DNA of 64,000 nt from NCBI RefSeq assembly GCF_025231525.1, contig NZ_CP103057.1:1815001-1879000 (forward strand), written 5' to 3'. This DNA comes from Sphingomonas endolithica (GTDB lineage Bacteria; Pseudomonadota; Alphaproteobacteria; Sphingomonadales; Sphingomonadaceae). Position 1 is the first letter of the stretch. Every line of letters begins with the position of its first letter. Of this stretch, positions 25,103 through 34,607 are shown piece after piece. The notes below the pieces were generated by a model that had not been told where the DNA came from, did not search any database, and worked only from the letters and a program-made list of their open reading frames with translations. Both the position numbers and the translations under genes were made by a program.

Positions 25103-25858
25103 TCAGCGCGCTTTGGCGGCGCGCTCGATCAACGCGGATACGTCATGCGGATGCGAGATCATGACGACGTGCGATGCACCTGGGACCTCGATCGCCTCGC
25201 GGGCCTTTGCGCGTTTCGCCATGAAGGCGTGCAGTGCGGCTGGAATATTTCTATCTAGAGACCCCCACATGAACCAAGACGGGATGGTGCGCCACGACAG
25301 CGAAGCCGCCGGTTCCGCAAGAGCCGATTGAGTGACGGGACGCTGCGTAGCCGCCATTCCCATTGCTTCTGCTTCAGGTACGTCCGCTGCGAACTGCTTC
25401 CAGAACCGAGAATTCTGAATGTAAAGGTCGCTGCTCCCATCAGCTAGCGGCACCGGGGGCGCTAACGTTTCGCTCAGCGTCCCTGTTGGAAATTGCTTGC
25501 CCAGCGAGGCACCACTCTCGCCAGCATCGGGCGCGTAGCCGGCGACGAACACTAGTGCCTTCACGTTTGATCGACCCGCTGCAGCGGCCGAGATGACTGC
25601 GCCGCCATATGAGTGGCCAACGAGCACCACCGGTCCCTTTATGCTCCCGACGAGGTCCGAAATGTAGAGGGCATCTCCCTTCACGCTGCGCAGCGGGTTG
25701 GCTGCGGCGATCACCGGATAACCGTCCTTCCGGAGGTCGGTGATCACACCGTTCCAGCTGGACGACTCCGCGAAGGCGCCGTGCACGAGCACGACCGTTG
25801 GTTTGGCAACGTCACCGTGGTCCTCCGGCCCCGCCAAGGCGGCGGGCGATGAAAACAT
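25103..25858 (-). CDS. Alpha/beta hydrolase, signal peptide interrupted by a stop codon
   Basis: 251 residues from an internal ATG: VLVHGAFAESSSW (oxyanion loop), VLVGHSYGG (nucleophile Ser), SLDRNIP (likely Asp) and GASHVVMISHP (His), an esterase-like hydrolase. Upstream, an ATG at 25894 with GGAGG 8 nt before it reads M-R-L-stop-LLTASIIAMFSSPAALAG: TGA is codon 4 of what looks like the original signal peptide, perhaps once TGG. As it stands translation from the good start aborts, and the internal start lacks most of the signal. Function is therefore doubtful. IS6 copy C ends just downstream. Confidence 0.75.
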   Translation of the reverse strand: MFSSPAALAGPEDHGDVAKPTVVLVHGAFAESSSWNGVITDLRKDGYPVIAAANPLRSVKGDALYISDLVGSIKGPVVLVGHSYGGAVISAAAAGRSNVKALVFVAGYAPDAGESGASLGKQFPTGTLSETLAPPVPLADGSSDLYIQNSRFWKQFAADVPEAEAMGMAATQRPVTQSALAEPAASLSWRTIPSWFMWGSLDRNIPAALHAFMAKRAKAREAIEVPGASHVVMISHPHDVSALIERAAKAR

Positions 25859-25894
25859 AGCGATGATTGATGCTGTCAGAAGTCAAAGGCGCAT

Positions 25895-26225
25895 GGGTCG
25901 ATCCTCCAAATTGAACTTCAATGCCGCGAAGCCAAGCGGCGACGCCCACTCGATATGGCTCAAATCAACAAAGACAGCTCGTGAGGGGATATTAGATCAG
26001 CCGATATCTCGACTGCCGGCCGAGCGTCCAGCTGAGGATCGCACTCGCCGGCTCCAATTGGTCAGCGCTCTTGGAGCACCTGGATCAAACCCGTTCGGTT
26101 CAGCAGGTGATTGTTACAGGTTCCGATCAGACGCACAGGTACAACCTGTTTCACAGCCACCTATCAGATCGGCAAACGATCTCGCGACCGCCGCCTCCAC
26201 ACCGTGCTTATATTGCTGGTGTCGG
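25895..26225. other. Intergenic region, no gene seen
   Basis: About 330 bases between the cytochrome gene stop and the broken hydrolase start, both minus strand. Nothing with coding character or a clear terminator was recognised. It includes the GGAGG ribosome binding site of the hydrolase. Confidence 0.35.
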
Positions 26226-26753
26226 TCAGCGCGAGTAAGACGTAAAGACGAAGTCGTCGGACGCGAGCAGCTTAGCGTGGCACGCGAAGCAGGTCTGCAT
26301 CAACGCCGCGTCCTGGTTCGCTTTGCCGTTCTCGAACTGGCCGTAGCCCCAGCCACCCGTTGCGGCGTACCGCCGCGCGTTCTTCACAGAGATCTGCACG
26401 TTGGTCGGGTCGCCAGCTACAAACGACTGCGGCCGGCCGAAGATCGCGTTGTTGCGTGCGGACGGCACGAGCTTCCAGGCAACGCGGGCGATCATCGTAC
26501 CGTCCGGGAACGGCCTTTGGCCGTTGCGGAATGCCTTTATGGCAATATCATTGCCGAGATTTATACGGATATCATTAAGATTACCGGCCTCGTGCGCAAC
26601 GCTGATCACTTGCCATTGGCGGTAGCCGGCGGGCAATTCGACGCCGAAGACCGGCGACACATTCTTCTCCGGGAGTCCGTCTGCAATTGCGATCGCACCG
26701 AACAGCATCACAACGGCTGCCCCCGCTGCAAACCGACCATAGAACGTGAACAT
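26226..26753 (-). CDS. Cytochrome P460 family protein
   Basis: 175 residues with signal peptide (FAAGAAVVMLFGAIAIADG), the P460 core (YRQWQVISVAHEAGNLNDIR, FPDGTMIARVAWKL) and one c-type haem motif, CFACH near the C-terminus. P460-type haem proteins act in the periplasm as monohaem c-type enzymes or electron carriers, classically on hydroxylamine or NO; many family members have no known substrate. It lies 83 bp downstream of the dehydrogenase gene on the same strand. Confidence 0.85.
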   Translation of the reverse strand: MFTFYGRFAAGAAVVMLFGAIAIADGLPEKNVSPVFGVELPAGYRQWQVISVAHEAGNLNDIRINLGNDIAIKAFRNGQRPFPDGTMIARVAWKLVPSARNNAIFGRPQSFVAGDPTNVQISVKNARRYAATGGWGYGQFENGKANQDAALMQTCFACHAKLLASDDFVFTSYSR

Positions 26754-26836
26754 ACGATGTTTCCGTGCTCTGCGCTCCCGTTGGTATTAGTGGACGCCCG
26801 GCTGTGGGAGGGGGAGGACAGCCGGGCGTCCGCGGG

Positions 26837-27592
26837 TCAGACCTGAGCCGTCCCGCCATCCGCGAACAGCTCGGAGCCGTTCACGAAGCTTGCGTCGTCG
26901 GACGCTAGGAAGAGCGCCGCTTTTGCGATCTCCTCCGCCTCGCCAACTCGCCCCAAGGGGATCAGCGTCACGAAATAGTCGAGCAGCTCCTGCTGCTGCA
27001 CAGCATCGTCGCCGGCCAAGCTGACGAGCCCCGGTGTGCGGACCGGGCCGGGACTGAGCACGTTGACGCGGATGCCGGTGCCCTTCATGTCGATTGCCCA
27101 GCTGCGCGCCAGATTGCGGACGGCGGCCTTGGACGCCGAATAGACACTGAACGCCGCCGTGCCTCTCGATCCAGCGGTCGACCCTGTCAGGATGATTGAG
27201 CCGCCTTTGCCCATCAGCGGCAGCGCCTTCTGCACGGTAAAGATGACGCCCTTGACGTTCCTGCCGAAGGTATCGTCGACCTGCTCTTCTGTGATCTGCC
27301 CGAGTGGCAGTAACCCGCCGCCGCCAGCATTGGCGAATAGCACGTCGATGCGGCCCGCCTCGGCCTTCACCCGATCATACAAGCGATCGAGATCATCGAG
27401 GTTTGCTGAATCGGTTTGGACACCCATCGCTCCGTGGCCGATCTCGGCTACCGCGCTCTCGAGCGCGGCCTGCCTGCGGCCAGTGATGTAAACCGTCGCA
27501 CCTTCGGCCGCAAAGACCTTAGCTGTCGCGAGTCCGATGCCGGTCGATGCACCGGTGATGACTGCGATCTTGCTCTTCAGACGATCGTGCAT
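26837..27592 (-). CDS. Short-chain dehydrogenase/reductase
   Basis: 251 residues from the ATG at 27592, preceded by GGAAGGAG; longer starts carry no recognisable protein. NAD(P)-binding [11 protein letters not shown] at ~90, catalytic Ser and YSASK, and the C-terminal [11 protein letters not shown] typical of classical SDRs. Substrate unknown. Same strand as the P460 cytochrome downstream and the regulator pair upstream. Confidence 0.92.
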   Translation of the reverse strand: MHDRLKSKIAVITGASTGIGLATAKVFAAEGATVYITGRRQAALESAVAEIGHGAMGVQTDSANLDDLDRLYDRVKAEAGRIDVLFANAGGGGLLPLGQITEEQVDDTFGRNVKGVIFTVQKALPLMGKGGSIILTGSTAGSRGTAAFSVYSASKAAVRNLARSWAIDMKGTGIRVNVLSPGPVRTPGLVSLAGDDAVQQQELLDYFVTLIPLGRVGEAEEIAKAALFLASDDASFVNGSELFADGGTAQV

Positions 27593-27783
27593 GCAGCGCT
27601 CCTTCCATGTGCCAGCGGCATCAAGAGTCGGACCAGACGCTCTTCCAGGGCCAGCGACACAGCCTCCACTTAGTGTGCAACTGTGTTCCGCCGAAGCAAG
27701 CTGTCGTGAGAAGACGTGTGATAGCGCCGATCCCGGTGCATCGCAGCAGCGGTACCGTGGCTGGGTTGCGAGACCCTTCTCCA

Positions 27784-28425
27784 TTAGCGGAGCTGGATAG
27801 CGCCGCGGCGCAGGGCAACGGTCACCGCGTGAGTTCTGTCGTTGACGTCGAGTTTAGCAAAAATGCTGCGCAAATGTGCCTTTACCGTATCGTCGGAAAT
27901 CGACAGCTCCCAAGCAATGACCTTGTTCGGCTTGCCATCAGCGACGAGTTGCAAAACGCTCAGCTCACGCTGGGTCAGCACATCATCGGCAGAGTGGAGC
28001 GCGATGTCCTGCGCGATGCCGGGCGCTAGGTATCGACGGCCGGCATGCACCGCACGAATGGCGTCGAGTAGTTCGCGCCGCAATGTGCTTTTCAGCAGAT
28101 AGCTTGCTGCACCGGCCTTTAGCGCCTGTACCGCCTGCACGTCCCCGGCATACGTCGTCAAAACGATGAAGCGAGCGGTAGAACACGTAGCGCGTATCCG
28201 CGTGATCGCTTCCAGTCCGTTCATGACGGGCATTTGAAGGTCCATCAGGGTGACGTCGGGGCGCACTTCCGCGAAGGTGGCGACCGCCTCTGCGCCGTTT
28301 TCGGCTTCCGCCACGACCGTCATGTCGGGCTCGTGCTCGAGCATCGTCGCAACCCCGTCGCGCAGTGCCGGATGATCATCGACCGTCATCACGCGAATGG
28401 GACGTGTTTGAAGCGACGAAGTCAT
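27784..28425 (-). CDS. NarL/LuxR-family response regulator (pair 1)
   Basis: 213 residues: receiver with VDDHP, Asp in TLMDLQMP, Thr in LTTYAG and Lys in LLKSTL; then a LuxR helix-turn-helix ([36 protein letters not shown]). Its start overlaps the kinase stop (ATGA), so kinase and regulator are translationally coupled. Closely related to the regulator at 40139. Confidence 0.93.
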   Translation of the reverse strand: MTSSLQTRPIRVMTVDDHPALRDGVATMLEHEPDMTVVAEAENGAEAVATFAEVRPDVTLMDLQMPVMNGLEAITRIRATCSTARFIVLTTYAGDVQAVQALKAGAASYLLKSTLRRELLDAIRAVHAGRRYLAPGIAQDIALHSADDVLTQRELSVLQLVADGKPNKVIAWELSISDDTVKAHLRSIFAKLDVNDRTHAVTVALRRGAIQLR

Positions 28426-31424
28426 AGAGCGCGCTCGGCGCGTGTTCGACCCGCAAGGTAGGCGAGGCGCCCAGGTACGGTAACATATACTTCCGTCCCT
28501 TGCCCCGGAAGGCTAACAATTGTGATCTCGCCGCCCACACGTTCCGCCCGCTCGCGCATGCCGACCAAACCGAAATGGCCAGGCCGGCTGCCGGCATCAG
28601 CCACGTCGTTGGGAAGGCCTCGGCCATCGTCCCTTACACTAAGCTGAACTCGGCGGCCGTAAAGCAGAAGGACCTCGATCCGCGATGCGCCAGAATGTTG
28701 GACGGCGTTGCGGATCGCCTCTCCCGCAATCCGAAGCAACTCCTCGCGGACCACTACAACCAGCGGGCGGACCTGCCCTTCGGTGGTGACCGAAACCGGT
28801 AAGGCCGGGTGCAAACCTAGCTTCTCAACTTCTTCTACGATCGCACCGGCGAGGTCCTCGTCGCTGCTTGCGATCCGCAGATCGTTAACCCGGTTGCGCC
28901 CTTCCGTGAGCACATCCTCCGCGTGCTCTAGTGCTTCATCGATCGCCCCTTTCAGCGAACTGCCGGGCGGCATCCGGTTTGCTACGGATTGGAACCGAAG
29001 CACCAGTCCTTGGAATCCCTGCAGGAGCGTGTCGTGGAGCTCACGCGCGATTCGCTCACGCTCGGCCAGCTGCGCCTCGAATCGGCCGCGCACACGCGCC
29101 GTCAATTGGCGCATCCGCACGGAATAGGCTAGCCATAGCAGTAGCAATCCTGCGACGATGCAGAGCGCAAGGAAAGCCGTGGACTGGAAGAAGGTCGGGC
29201 GTATCGTCAAGTCGAGGGCGGCGCCCTTTGTATTCCAGACGCCGTCCTCGTTTGCGGCGATCACCCGGAAACGGTAGCGGCCGGGGCTGAGGTTGGCATA
29301 GGAGGCGCGCCGGACCGCGCCCGGATCGATCCAGCCGTCGTCGATGCCGTCTAGTTGATAGCGTACCTGCACACGCTCCGGAATGCCGAGGCTCAGTGCG
29401 CTGAAGTCGATCGCGATCTTGCTTGCGCCGGGCTGCACAACGAAGCTCGTCGGGTCGCGACGGATTACGCCGTCGACTCTCAAAATGCTGATTGCGACGG
29501 GTGGCGGCAATCGATTGCGTGGCAGATGCGCCGGATCAATCCGTACCGTGCCCGCCATTGTGGCGAACCAGAGCCGGCCATCGCCGCCGCGGACGGCATC
29601 GCGTTTGCCGTACAGATGACCGCCGCTCATCAGACCGTCACGGAAGTCGAAAGTTCTGATCGGCGGGTTCCACCCCGCATCGTCGAATGCGCGGTCGAGG
29701 CTGGCAGTTGCAATACGGCTGATATTGGACCGACTCATCAGCCATGTGTCGCCTTCTGGCGTCGAAACGATACCTACGGTGCCGGATACGGCAGGTGCGC
29801 GGTTCGCAGCCAAGAACCTGACGCTGGTGCCTCGAACCTTGGCCAATCCGAAGCGGCCACCAAGTAAGATGGCGTCCGGGGTGTCATAGATCGTTCGTAG
29901 ATGGCGAATGGCAGCGCGGCGGCCGAGCACAAAGTCGGTAAAGCGCGGCGGGGCATAGACACGCAAGGAACGGCTCGAGGCGTACGTCAGGAGCTTGCCG
30001 TCGCTGCGAACGATGATCGGCATCGCCCCGCCGGTCTGATCGTCGTCGGCCAACTTATGGATGCGCCAGCCGTTCCCGACACGCGCAATCAATCCCTCAC
30101 CCGCTGTCAGGAACAGCCTGCCATGCCGGTCTACTGCACAGTCGTTGATCGACTGGCGAGTCACTGGCTTGCGCAGCCTTGCGATTGGCTGCTCCCGAAA
30201 GCGTACAATGCGGTGCTGCATTACCATCCAAATGTCGCCGTCGGGGCCCTGGCACATGGCTTCAGCGTCGCCCTCCGCCGCCAGCACCTGCTCAGGATTT
30301 CCTCGCGGACGCACACGGAAGACGCCATCCTCCTGCCCGACGAATACCTCACCATTCGTGGCCGCGAGCATCACATTGCCCCATTGCGGAACCTTGTTGA
30401 GCAGAGGTTCGGCAACGACGGAGACGGCCCGAAAACGGTCAAGACCCTGATCCGTGGTGACCCAGATGTTGCCCTCGCGGTCCTCGACGATTGCGTTGAC
30501 GTTGTCGGACGCCAGCGAGGCGCTTTCCCTGAAGCGATCGACCTTGGTATGGGCCATCGAAGCAGAGGCTTCGCCCCGTGGATCTGGGGCACGAATACGA
30601 TAGATCCCGGAGTCTGAATTGCCCCACAGATTGCCGTCACGATCAAAAATAGCGCGCCGGCCTCGTGGCGTATATGGCACGAGATACGGGAATCGGGTTG
30701 CACGGCCAGGACCGATGGCGCGGGCGCTTGTCTTATCGGCGACCCACACGTTTCCATCCGGTCCCTGCGCTAGTGCGCCACTGCCCATTAGAGTGAAGCG
30801 CGATAGATCAAATCGCTTCGACCCCGCGCGCAACGAATAGAGTGCGCTTGAGGCGGCAAACCACAATGTTCCGTCGCGCGCTTCAAGCAGGCGCACGCCT
30901 TGAATGCGGGGCAGCCCCCAATCGGCGCCGATATCCTCCCATTTGCCGTTTGAGAACCGAACCAGCGGACGCTCGCTGCGGCCGAGCAGCCCCCAGATCG
31001 CGCCGTCTCTGGTCTGGATCAACTGCTGTATATGTTGGGTCGGGTTCGGCACACCGGCATCGCGCAGCACACCCGCCGCGTAGCGTGCGATCCCGCCAGC
31101 GGCATAGCCGACCCACAGGCTGCCGTCCCTCGCCGCCAGCAACGCGGTGACGGACTGGCGATCCCCAATCTGCCGCTGCGGCGGTATCGCTTCGAAGGTC
31201 AGTCCATCAAAGCGATACAGGCCGTCTTTGGCGCCGATCCAGAGAAAACCTTCCTTACCCTGCACGATAAAGCTCATCCCGGGGGGTGCACCGTCATCCA
31301 CCGTCCAGCGCGTGTGCTTGTATTGAGCGATGGAAAGAGCGGGATCGAGCGAATATGCCGGCGTCGCGCTCATTGAGCCGTACACCGTGCTGATCGCGAC
31401 CAGGATGCGGCGAACCAGCATCAC
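28422..31424 (-). CDS. Propeller-type sensor histidine kinase (pair 1)
   Basis: 1000 residues: signal peptide, periplasmic two-component propeller repeats to about 690 (YKHTRWTVDDGAPPGMSFIV, GFLWIGAKDGLYRFDG, REGNIWVTTDQGLDRF), a Y_Y_Y beta-sandwich (YANLSPGRYRFRVIAANEDG), one membrane helix (~755-778), HisKA_3 with ARELHDTLLQGFQG (~795), and an HATPase with DDGRGLP and GHFGLVGMRERA. Such kinases sense periplasmic ligands, often sugars or their derivatives, and phosphorylate NarL-type regulators. Operon with 27784. It is a paralogue of the kinase at 37126 but in opposite orientation. Confidence 0.93.
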   Translation of the reverse strand: MMLVRRILVAISTVYGSMSATPAYSLDPALSIAQYKHTRWTVDDGAPPGMSFIVQGKEGFLWIGAKDGLYRFDGLTFEAIPPQRQIGDRQSVTALLAARDGSLWVGYAAGGIARYAAGVLRDAGVPNPTQHIQQLIQTRDGAIWGLLGRSERPLVRFSNGKWEDIGADWGLPRIQGVRLLEARDGTLWFAASSALYSLRAGSKRFDLSRFTLMGSGALAQGPDGNVWVADKTSARAIGPGRATRFPYLVPYTPRGRRAIFDRDGNLWGNSDSGIYRIRAPDPRGEASASMAHTKVDRFRESASLASDNVNAIVEDREGNIWVTTDQGLDRFRAVSVVAEPLLNKVPQWGNVMLAATNGEVFVGQEDGVFRVRPRGNPEQVLAAEGDAEAMCQGPDGDIWMVMQHRIVRFREQPIARLRKPVTRQSINDCAVDRHGRLFLTAGEGLIARVGNGWRIHKLADDDQTGGAMPIIVRSDGKLLTYASSRSLRVYAPPRFTDFVLGRRAAIRHLRTIYDTPDAILLGGRFGLAKVRGTSVRFLAANRAPAVSGTVGIVSTPEGDTWLMSRSNISRIATASLDRAFDDAGWNPPIRTFDFRDGLMSGGHLYGKRDAVRGGDGRLWFATMAGTVRIDPAHLPRNRLPPPVAISILRVDGVIRRDPTSFVVQPGASKIAIDFSALSLGIPERVQVRYQLDGIDDGWIDPGAVRRASYANLSPGRYRFRVIAANEDGVWNTKGAALDLTIRPTFFQSTAFLALCIVAGLLLLWLAYSVRMRQLTARVRGRFEAQLAERERIARELHDTLLQGFQGLVLRFQSVANRMPPGSSLKGAIDEALEHAEDVLTEGRNRVNDLRIASSDEDLAGAIVEEVEKLGLHPALPVSVTTEGQVRPLVVVVREELLRIAGEAIRNAVQHSGASRIEVLLLYGRRVQLSVRDDGRGLPNDVADAGSRPGHFGLVGMRERAERVGGEITIVSLPGQGTEVYVTVPGRLAYLAGRTRAERAL

Positions 31425-31734
31425 GCCCCTTCTCGTCTGCCTTTTTCAATTCACGCTTACGCCAAAGTGGTAACCTTGCGGCCCCCAAATGGATTATACC
31501 TATTTAGTTCGATCGGTACGACCGCGCACTTGATTGCTGAAGAAGCGCTACCACGTCCATGATACTTCAAGCACGCGTTCAGCTGACAACTAGCATATTG
31601 GCTGCGAGTGTGGTGGCCGGTCAAGCCGGGAACCGATCGGACGTCCTCGAAAGTGTAGCTGCCACGTCCCCCCCTAGGAGTTTCGCCCGGTCTTAACCTC
31701 AGCCATCCTTTGCTCAACAGGCAGGAGCAGGCAC
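31425..31734. other. Divergent promoter region
   Basis: About 310 bases between the kinase (minus) and the winged-helix gene (plus). No gene. CAGGAGCAGG precedes the ATG at 31735. Confidence 0.4.
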
Positions 31735-32325
31735 ATGGATCAGATAACGATCGGCAGGAACCCACTCGACACTGCTGCAACGGCTGAAGGACGCGTAGAA
31801 CAGCGTCGCGGCCTTACCGACAATCGAACGATGTGTTTCGGCAAGTTTTCAGTCTGCCCTGGCGCTCGCGTCTTGAGGCTTGGCACCGTCCCTGTGCCGC
31901 TGGGTAGTCGCGCGTTCGATCTCTTGATCGTTCTCCTGCGCTCCCGCGGCAGGCTTGTCACGAAGGACGAGATCGTTCGGGAAGTATGGCCATCGACTTT
32001 CGTTGACGAGAGCAACCTGCGCTTTCAGATGGGTGTCCTGCGGAAAGCGCTAGGACCCGAACGCGATCGCATCAAAACCATCCCAGGCCGCGGCTACATC
32101 TTCGTCGATAACGAAGAAAACGCGCCGCCGGCGCAGCCCCAGCATGCGGTCGCTACGATGCCAAACGCGGCATCGGAAAGCTTTATCATGATTGTCGAAC
32201 CCGACGCAGAAGAACGCAACGCTATGGCGATGCTGCTGCGCGCCTTGAAGGTCAGTGTTCTCAGTTTCAAATCGGTCGAAGAGGTCGCGGCATTCACCGT
32301 TGCGCCGCTCAAATTGACTGCCTGA
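31735..32325 (+). CDS. Winged-helix regulator with truncated C-terminal receiver-like segment
   Basis: 196 residues. About 35-125 is an OmpR/CadC-type winged helix (GSRAFDLLIVLLRSRGRLVT, WPSTFVDESNLRFQMGVLRK, IKTIPGRGYIFV). After a linker comes SFIMIVEPDAEERNAMAMLL, like beta1/alpha1 of a receiver, then the protein ends after ~45 residues, before the phospho-acceptor Asp would appear. The order, DNA-binding domain first, is the reverse of OmpR. The missing half means phosphorylation is impossible; it may be a degenerate regulator or bind DNA constitutively. Confidence 0.8.
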   Translation: MDQITIGRNPLDTAATAEGRVEQRRGLTDNRTMCFGKFSVCPGARVLRLGTVPVPLGSRAFDLLIVLLRSRGRLVTKDEIVREVWPSTFVDESNLRFQMGVLRKALGPERDRIKTIPGRGYIFVDNEENAPPAQPQHAVATMPNAASESFIMIVEPDAEERNAMAMLLRALKVSVLSFKSVEEVAAFTVAPLKLTA

Positions 32326-32337
32326 CGCGCCGCTCGG

Positions 32338-33045
32338 CTACGGTGCCGTTCGGAGCATGGCGGTCAGGAACGACCAGGTACGCTGGTTGGCGAGCGCGGC
32401 AGCTTTCGCATCATTATGAGCACCATTGTGCCTTGAAAACGCGTGGTGGCATCCCGCGTAGGTGAACACCTGAACGTTGGCGTGCGTCGCCAGTGCGGCC
32501 GTGATCGCGGCGCGTGCTGGCTCGGGCATGAACTCGTCTTCTCCGGCAAGGTGCACCAGCATCGGCACGGTAATCGAGGGGGCTTCACCGAGATATTTCT
32601 CCGTGTCGGCACCGTGGAAGGCGACAGCAGCGTCAACATGGCTACGGGCGGCCGCCAGGAACGTCATCAGCCCGCCCAGACAATAGCCGAGGACGCCCAC
32701 CTTGCCGGTAGCACCGTTAATGACGGCAGCAGCACGGACGGTAGCTGCGACATCATCCACGCCGAGATCGCGATCATAAGCTTGGTACAGCGCCAATCCC
32801 GTATTCCAGTCGGCTTCCGATCGCACGTCAAGATCAACGCCCGGTTTCTGACGCCAAAACAGGTCCGGTGCGATCGCGATGACGCCGTGCGCTGCAAGAT
32901 CATCGCAGGTCTGGCGTATGTCCGCATTCACACCGAACACTTCGTGCAACACAACTACTGCCGGTGCCGGTAATGCCGCGGGGACCGCCCGGTACGCGGC
33001 GAACGCGCCGTCCTTCGTCGTGATTTCAATGTGATCGCCCATCAT
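32338..33045 (-). CDS. Dienelactone hydrolase family protein
   Basis: 235 residues with VLHEVFGV (the conserved Glu), GYCLGG (nucleophile Cys), GEDEFMP (Asp) and GCHHAFSR (His), the Cys-Asp-His triad of dienelactone hydrolases, which open lactones in chlorocatechol and related pathways. No signal peptide. Full length for the family. Downstream of the haloperoxidase-like hydrolase on the same strand. Confidence 0.9.
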   Translation of the reverse strand: MMGDHIEITTKDGAFAAYRAVPAALPAPAVVVLHEVFGVNADIRQTCDDLAAHGVIAIAPDLFWRQKPGVDLDVRSEADWNTGLALYQAYDRDLGVDDVAATVRAAAVINGATGKVGVLGYCLGGLMTFLAAARSHVDAAVAFHGADTEKYLGEAPSITVPMLVHLAGEDEFMPEPARAAITAALATHANVQVFTYAGCHHAFSRHNGAHNDAKAAALANQRTWSFLTAMLRTAP

Positions 33046-33114
33046 GATCTCCTAGTACGTTGATAGTGATCCGATCCCACGCCGCCGGAATGGTCCGGCG
33101 GCGCAGCGGCGGCG

Positions 33115-33936
33115 TTAACTCTCGATGAATTCGAGCAGGTCGGCGTTGAAGCGGTCGCGGTGTGTGACCATGAGGCCATGCGGCGCCCCGGCATAGACCT
33201 TAAGCACCGCCCCCCCGACGAGGTTGACGGTCATGCGGCCGGCGTCGTCGATCGGCACGATTTGGTCGTCGTCACCATGGATGATCAGCGTCGGCACGTC
33301 GAACTTCGCCAGATCATCGTAGAACACGCTTTCGGAGAACTGTTTGACGCAGTCGTACGAACCCTTCAGCCCAGCTTGCATCGATTGCAGCCAGAAGGCG
33401 TCCTTGATGCCCTGCGTCACGATCGATCCTGGCCGGTTCGCACTGTAGAAGAACTCAGCGAGATCGTGGTAATATTGCGAGCGGTCGGTAGCGACACCTT
33501 TGCGGATGTCGTCGAATACGCTGATCGGCAAACCGCCAGGATTGCGGTCGGTCTTGAGCATCGTTGGCGGAATCGCTGAGACCAGCACGGCCGCTTTGAC
33601 ACGCGACGTCCCGTGTCGGCCGATATAACGAGTCACTTCGCCCCCACCGGTCGAGTGGCCGACATGCGTTACGTCACGCAGATCCAGCGCCTGTACTACC
33701 GCCGCCATGTCATCGGCATACGTATCCATGTCGTTACCCTCCCAGGTCTGGCTCGAGCGGCCGTGACCGCGGCGATCATGCGCGATGGCGCGATAGCCAT
33801 GGGATGCCAGCGTGAAGAGCTGATCCTCCCATGCGTCCGCATTGAGCGGCCAGCCATGCGAGAACATGACGACAGGCCCTTGGCCCCAATCCTTGTAGAA
33901 GATCTCGGCACCGTCCTTGGTCTTAACTGTACTCAT
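33115..33936 (-). CDS. Alpha/beta hydrolase, non-haem chloroperoxidase/arylesterase type
   Basis: 273 residues from the ATG at 33936 (AAGGAAG upstream). [40 protein letters not shown] (nucleophile Ser), HGDDDQIVP (Asp) and GAPHGL (His) are typical of cofactor-free haloperoxidases and arylesterases. Cytosolic. Likely esterase or perhydrolase activity; the physiological substrate is unknown. First intact gene in a minus-strand series with DLH. Confidence 0.9.
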   Translation of the reverse strand: MSTVKTKDGAEIFYKDWGQGPVVMFSHGWPLNADAWEDQLFTLASHGYRAIAHDRRGHGRSSQTWEGNDMDTYADDMAAVVQALDLRDVTHVGHSTGGGEVTRYIGRHGTSRVKAAVLVSAIPPTMLKTDRNPGGLPISVFDDIRKGVATDRSQYYHDLAEFFYSANRPGSIVTQGIKDAFWLQSMQAGLKGSYDCVKQFSESVFYDDLAKFDVPTLIIHGDDDQIVPIDDAGRMTVNLVGGAVLKVYAGAPHGLMVTHRDRFNADLLEFIES

Positions 33937-33961
33937 AGTTCTTCCTTTCGCTCTTCGAGTA

Positions 33962-34491
33962 TTAACCGGCGTTGGTGATGGTTGGTCGCTCCGGCACGCG
34001 GAGCCGGACGAGGGTTTGATCGACGACGCGGTGTGTCGGATCGGCAAGTTCGACGGGAATCTGGTGCTCGCCGGGTGGAAGACCGACCGCCACGATCGTC
34101 TCGCCGCTCGCGTCGACGAAATGCCATGGGGCGTTGTCCACGGTCACGTGAACATGCCCGATCCTCGGAGATACATTGAGTGCGGCTTCCCCGAACACGG
34201 GCACGAGCCGCAGATGCTCGGTATGACACTGGATGAACACGCGCCCTTCTGCGAGCGGACCCGCAAGCGGCGGATCGGCAATGATCATCGGGGGCGGCTC
34301 AGCTACGATCGCGACCAGCGCGGAAGGTACGGACGCGCCGGTCACGCGATCAAAAACGCGAGCGAGGAGCCGTTGAGTAGTTCGCGAGCAAGCGCCAACA
34401 TGCCCGGGGCGCTCACCGCTACAATGCCGGCTGCGCCCACCAGAACCCTCCTTCGTGACGTTGCCGACAAAGCGAGCGGAACGACTGTCAT
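33962..34491 (-). pseudogene. DUF6130-type exported protein, frameshifted
   Basis: It starts at the ATG at 34491 (GGAGG 6 nt upstream) with a signal-like N-terminus (RRRVLVGAAGIVAVSAPGML). In a run of five T (about 34345-34355) the frame is lost: one extra T would join NGSSLAF to FDRVTGASVPSALVAIV. The rest reads PPPMIIADPPLAGPLAEG and [19 protein letters not shown] to the stop at 33962, the conserved DUF6130 core. Function of the family is unknown. It may be a real lesion or a homopolymer sequencing error. Confidence 0.7.
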
Positions 34492-34607
34492 AGGGAGCCT
34501 CCATCGCGATCGAGCGTGTGCCCGTCGCATGAAGATCTATGGGGCCGCGGCCTGCGCCAACAGGAAGTTGCCACGAGCGGCCGTGAGTTGCTGCGAGCGC
34601 GAGTTCG

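Noticed and set aside
27593..27784. Extended N-terminus for the SDR at 26837
   Set aside because: The added 64 residues have no signal or domain, and a good ribosome binding site precedes the ATG at 27592.
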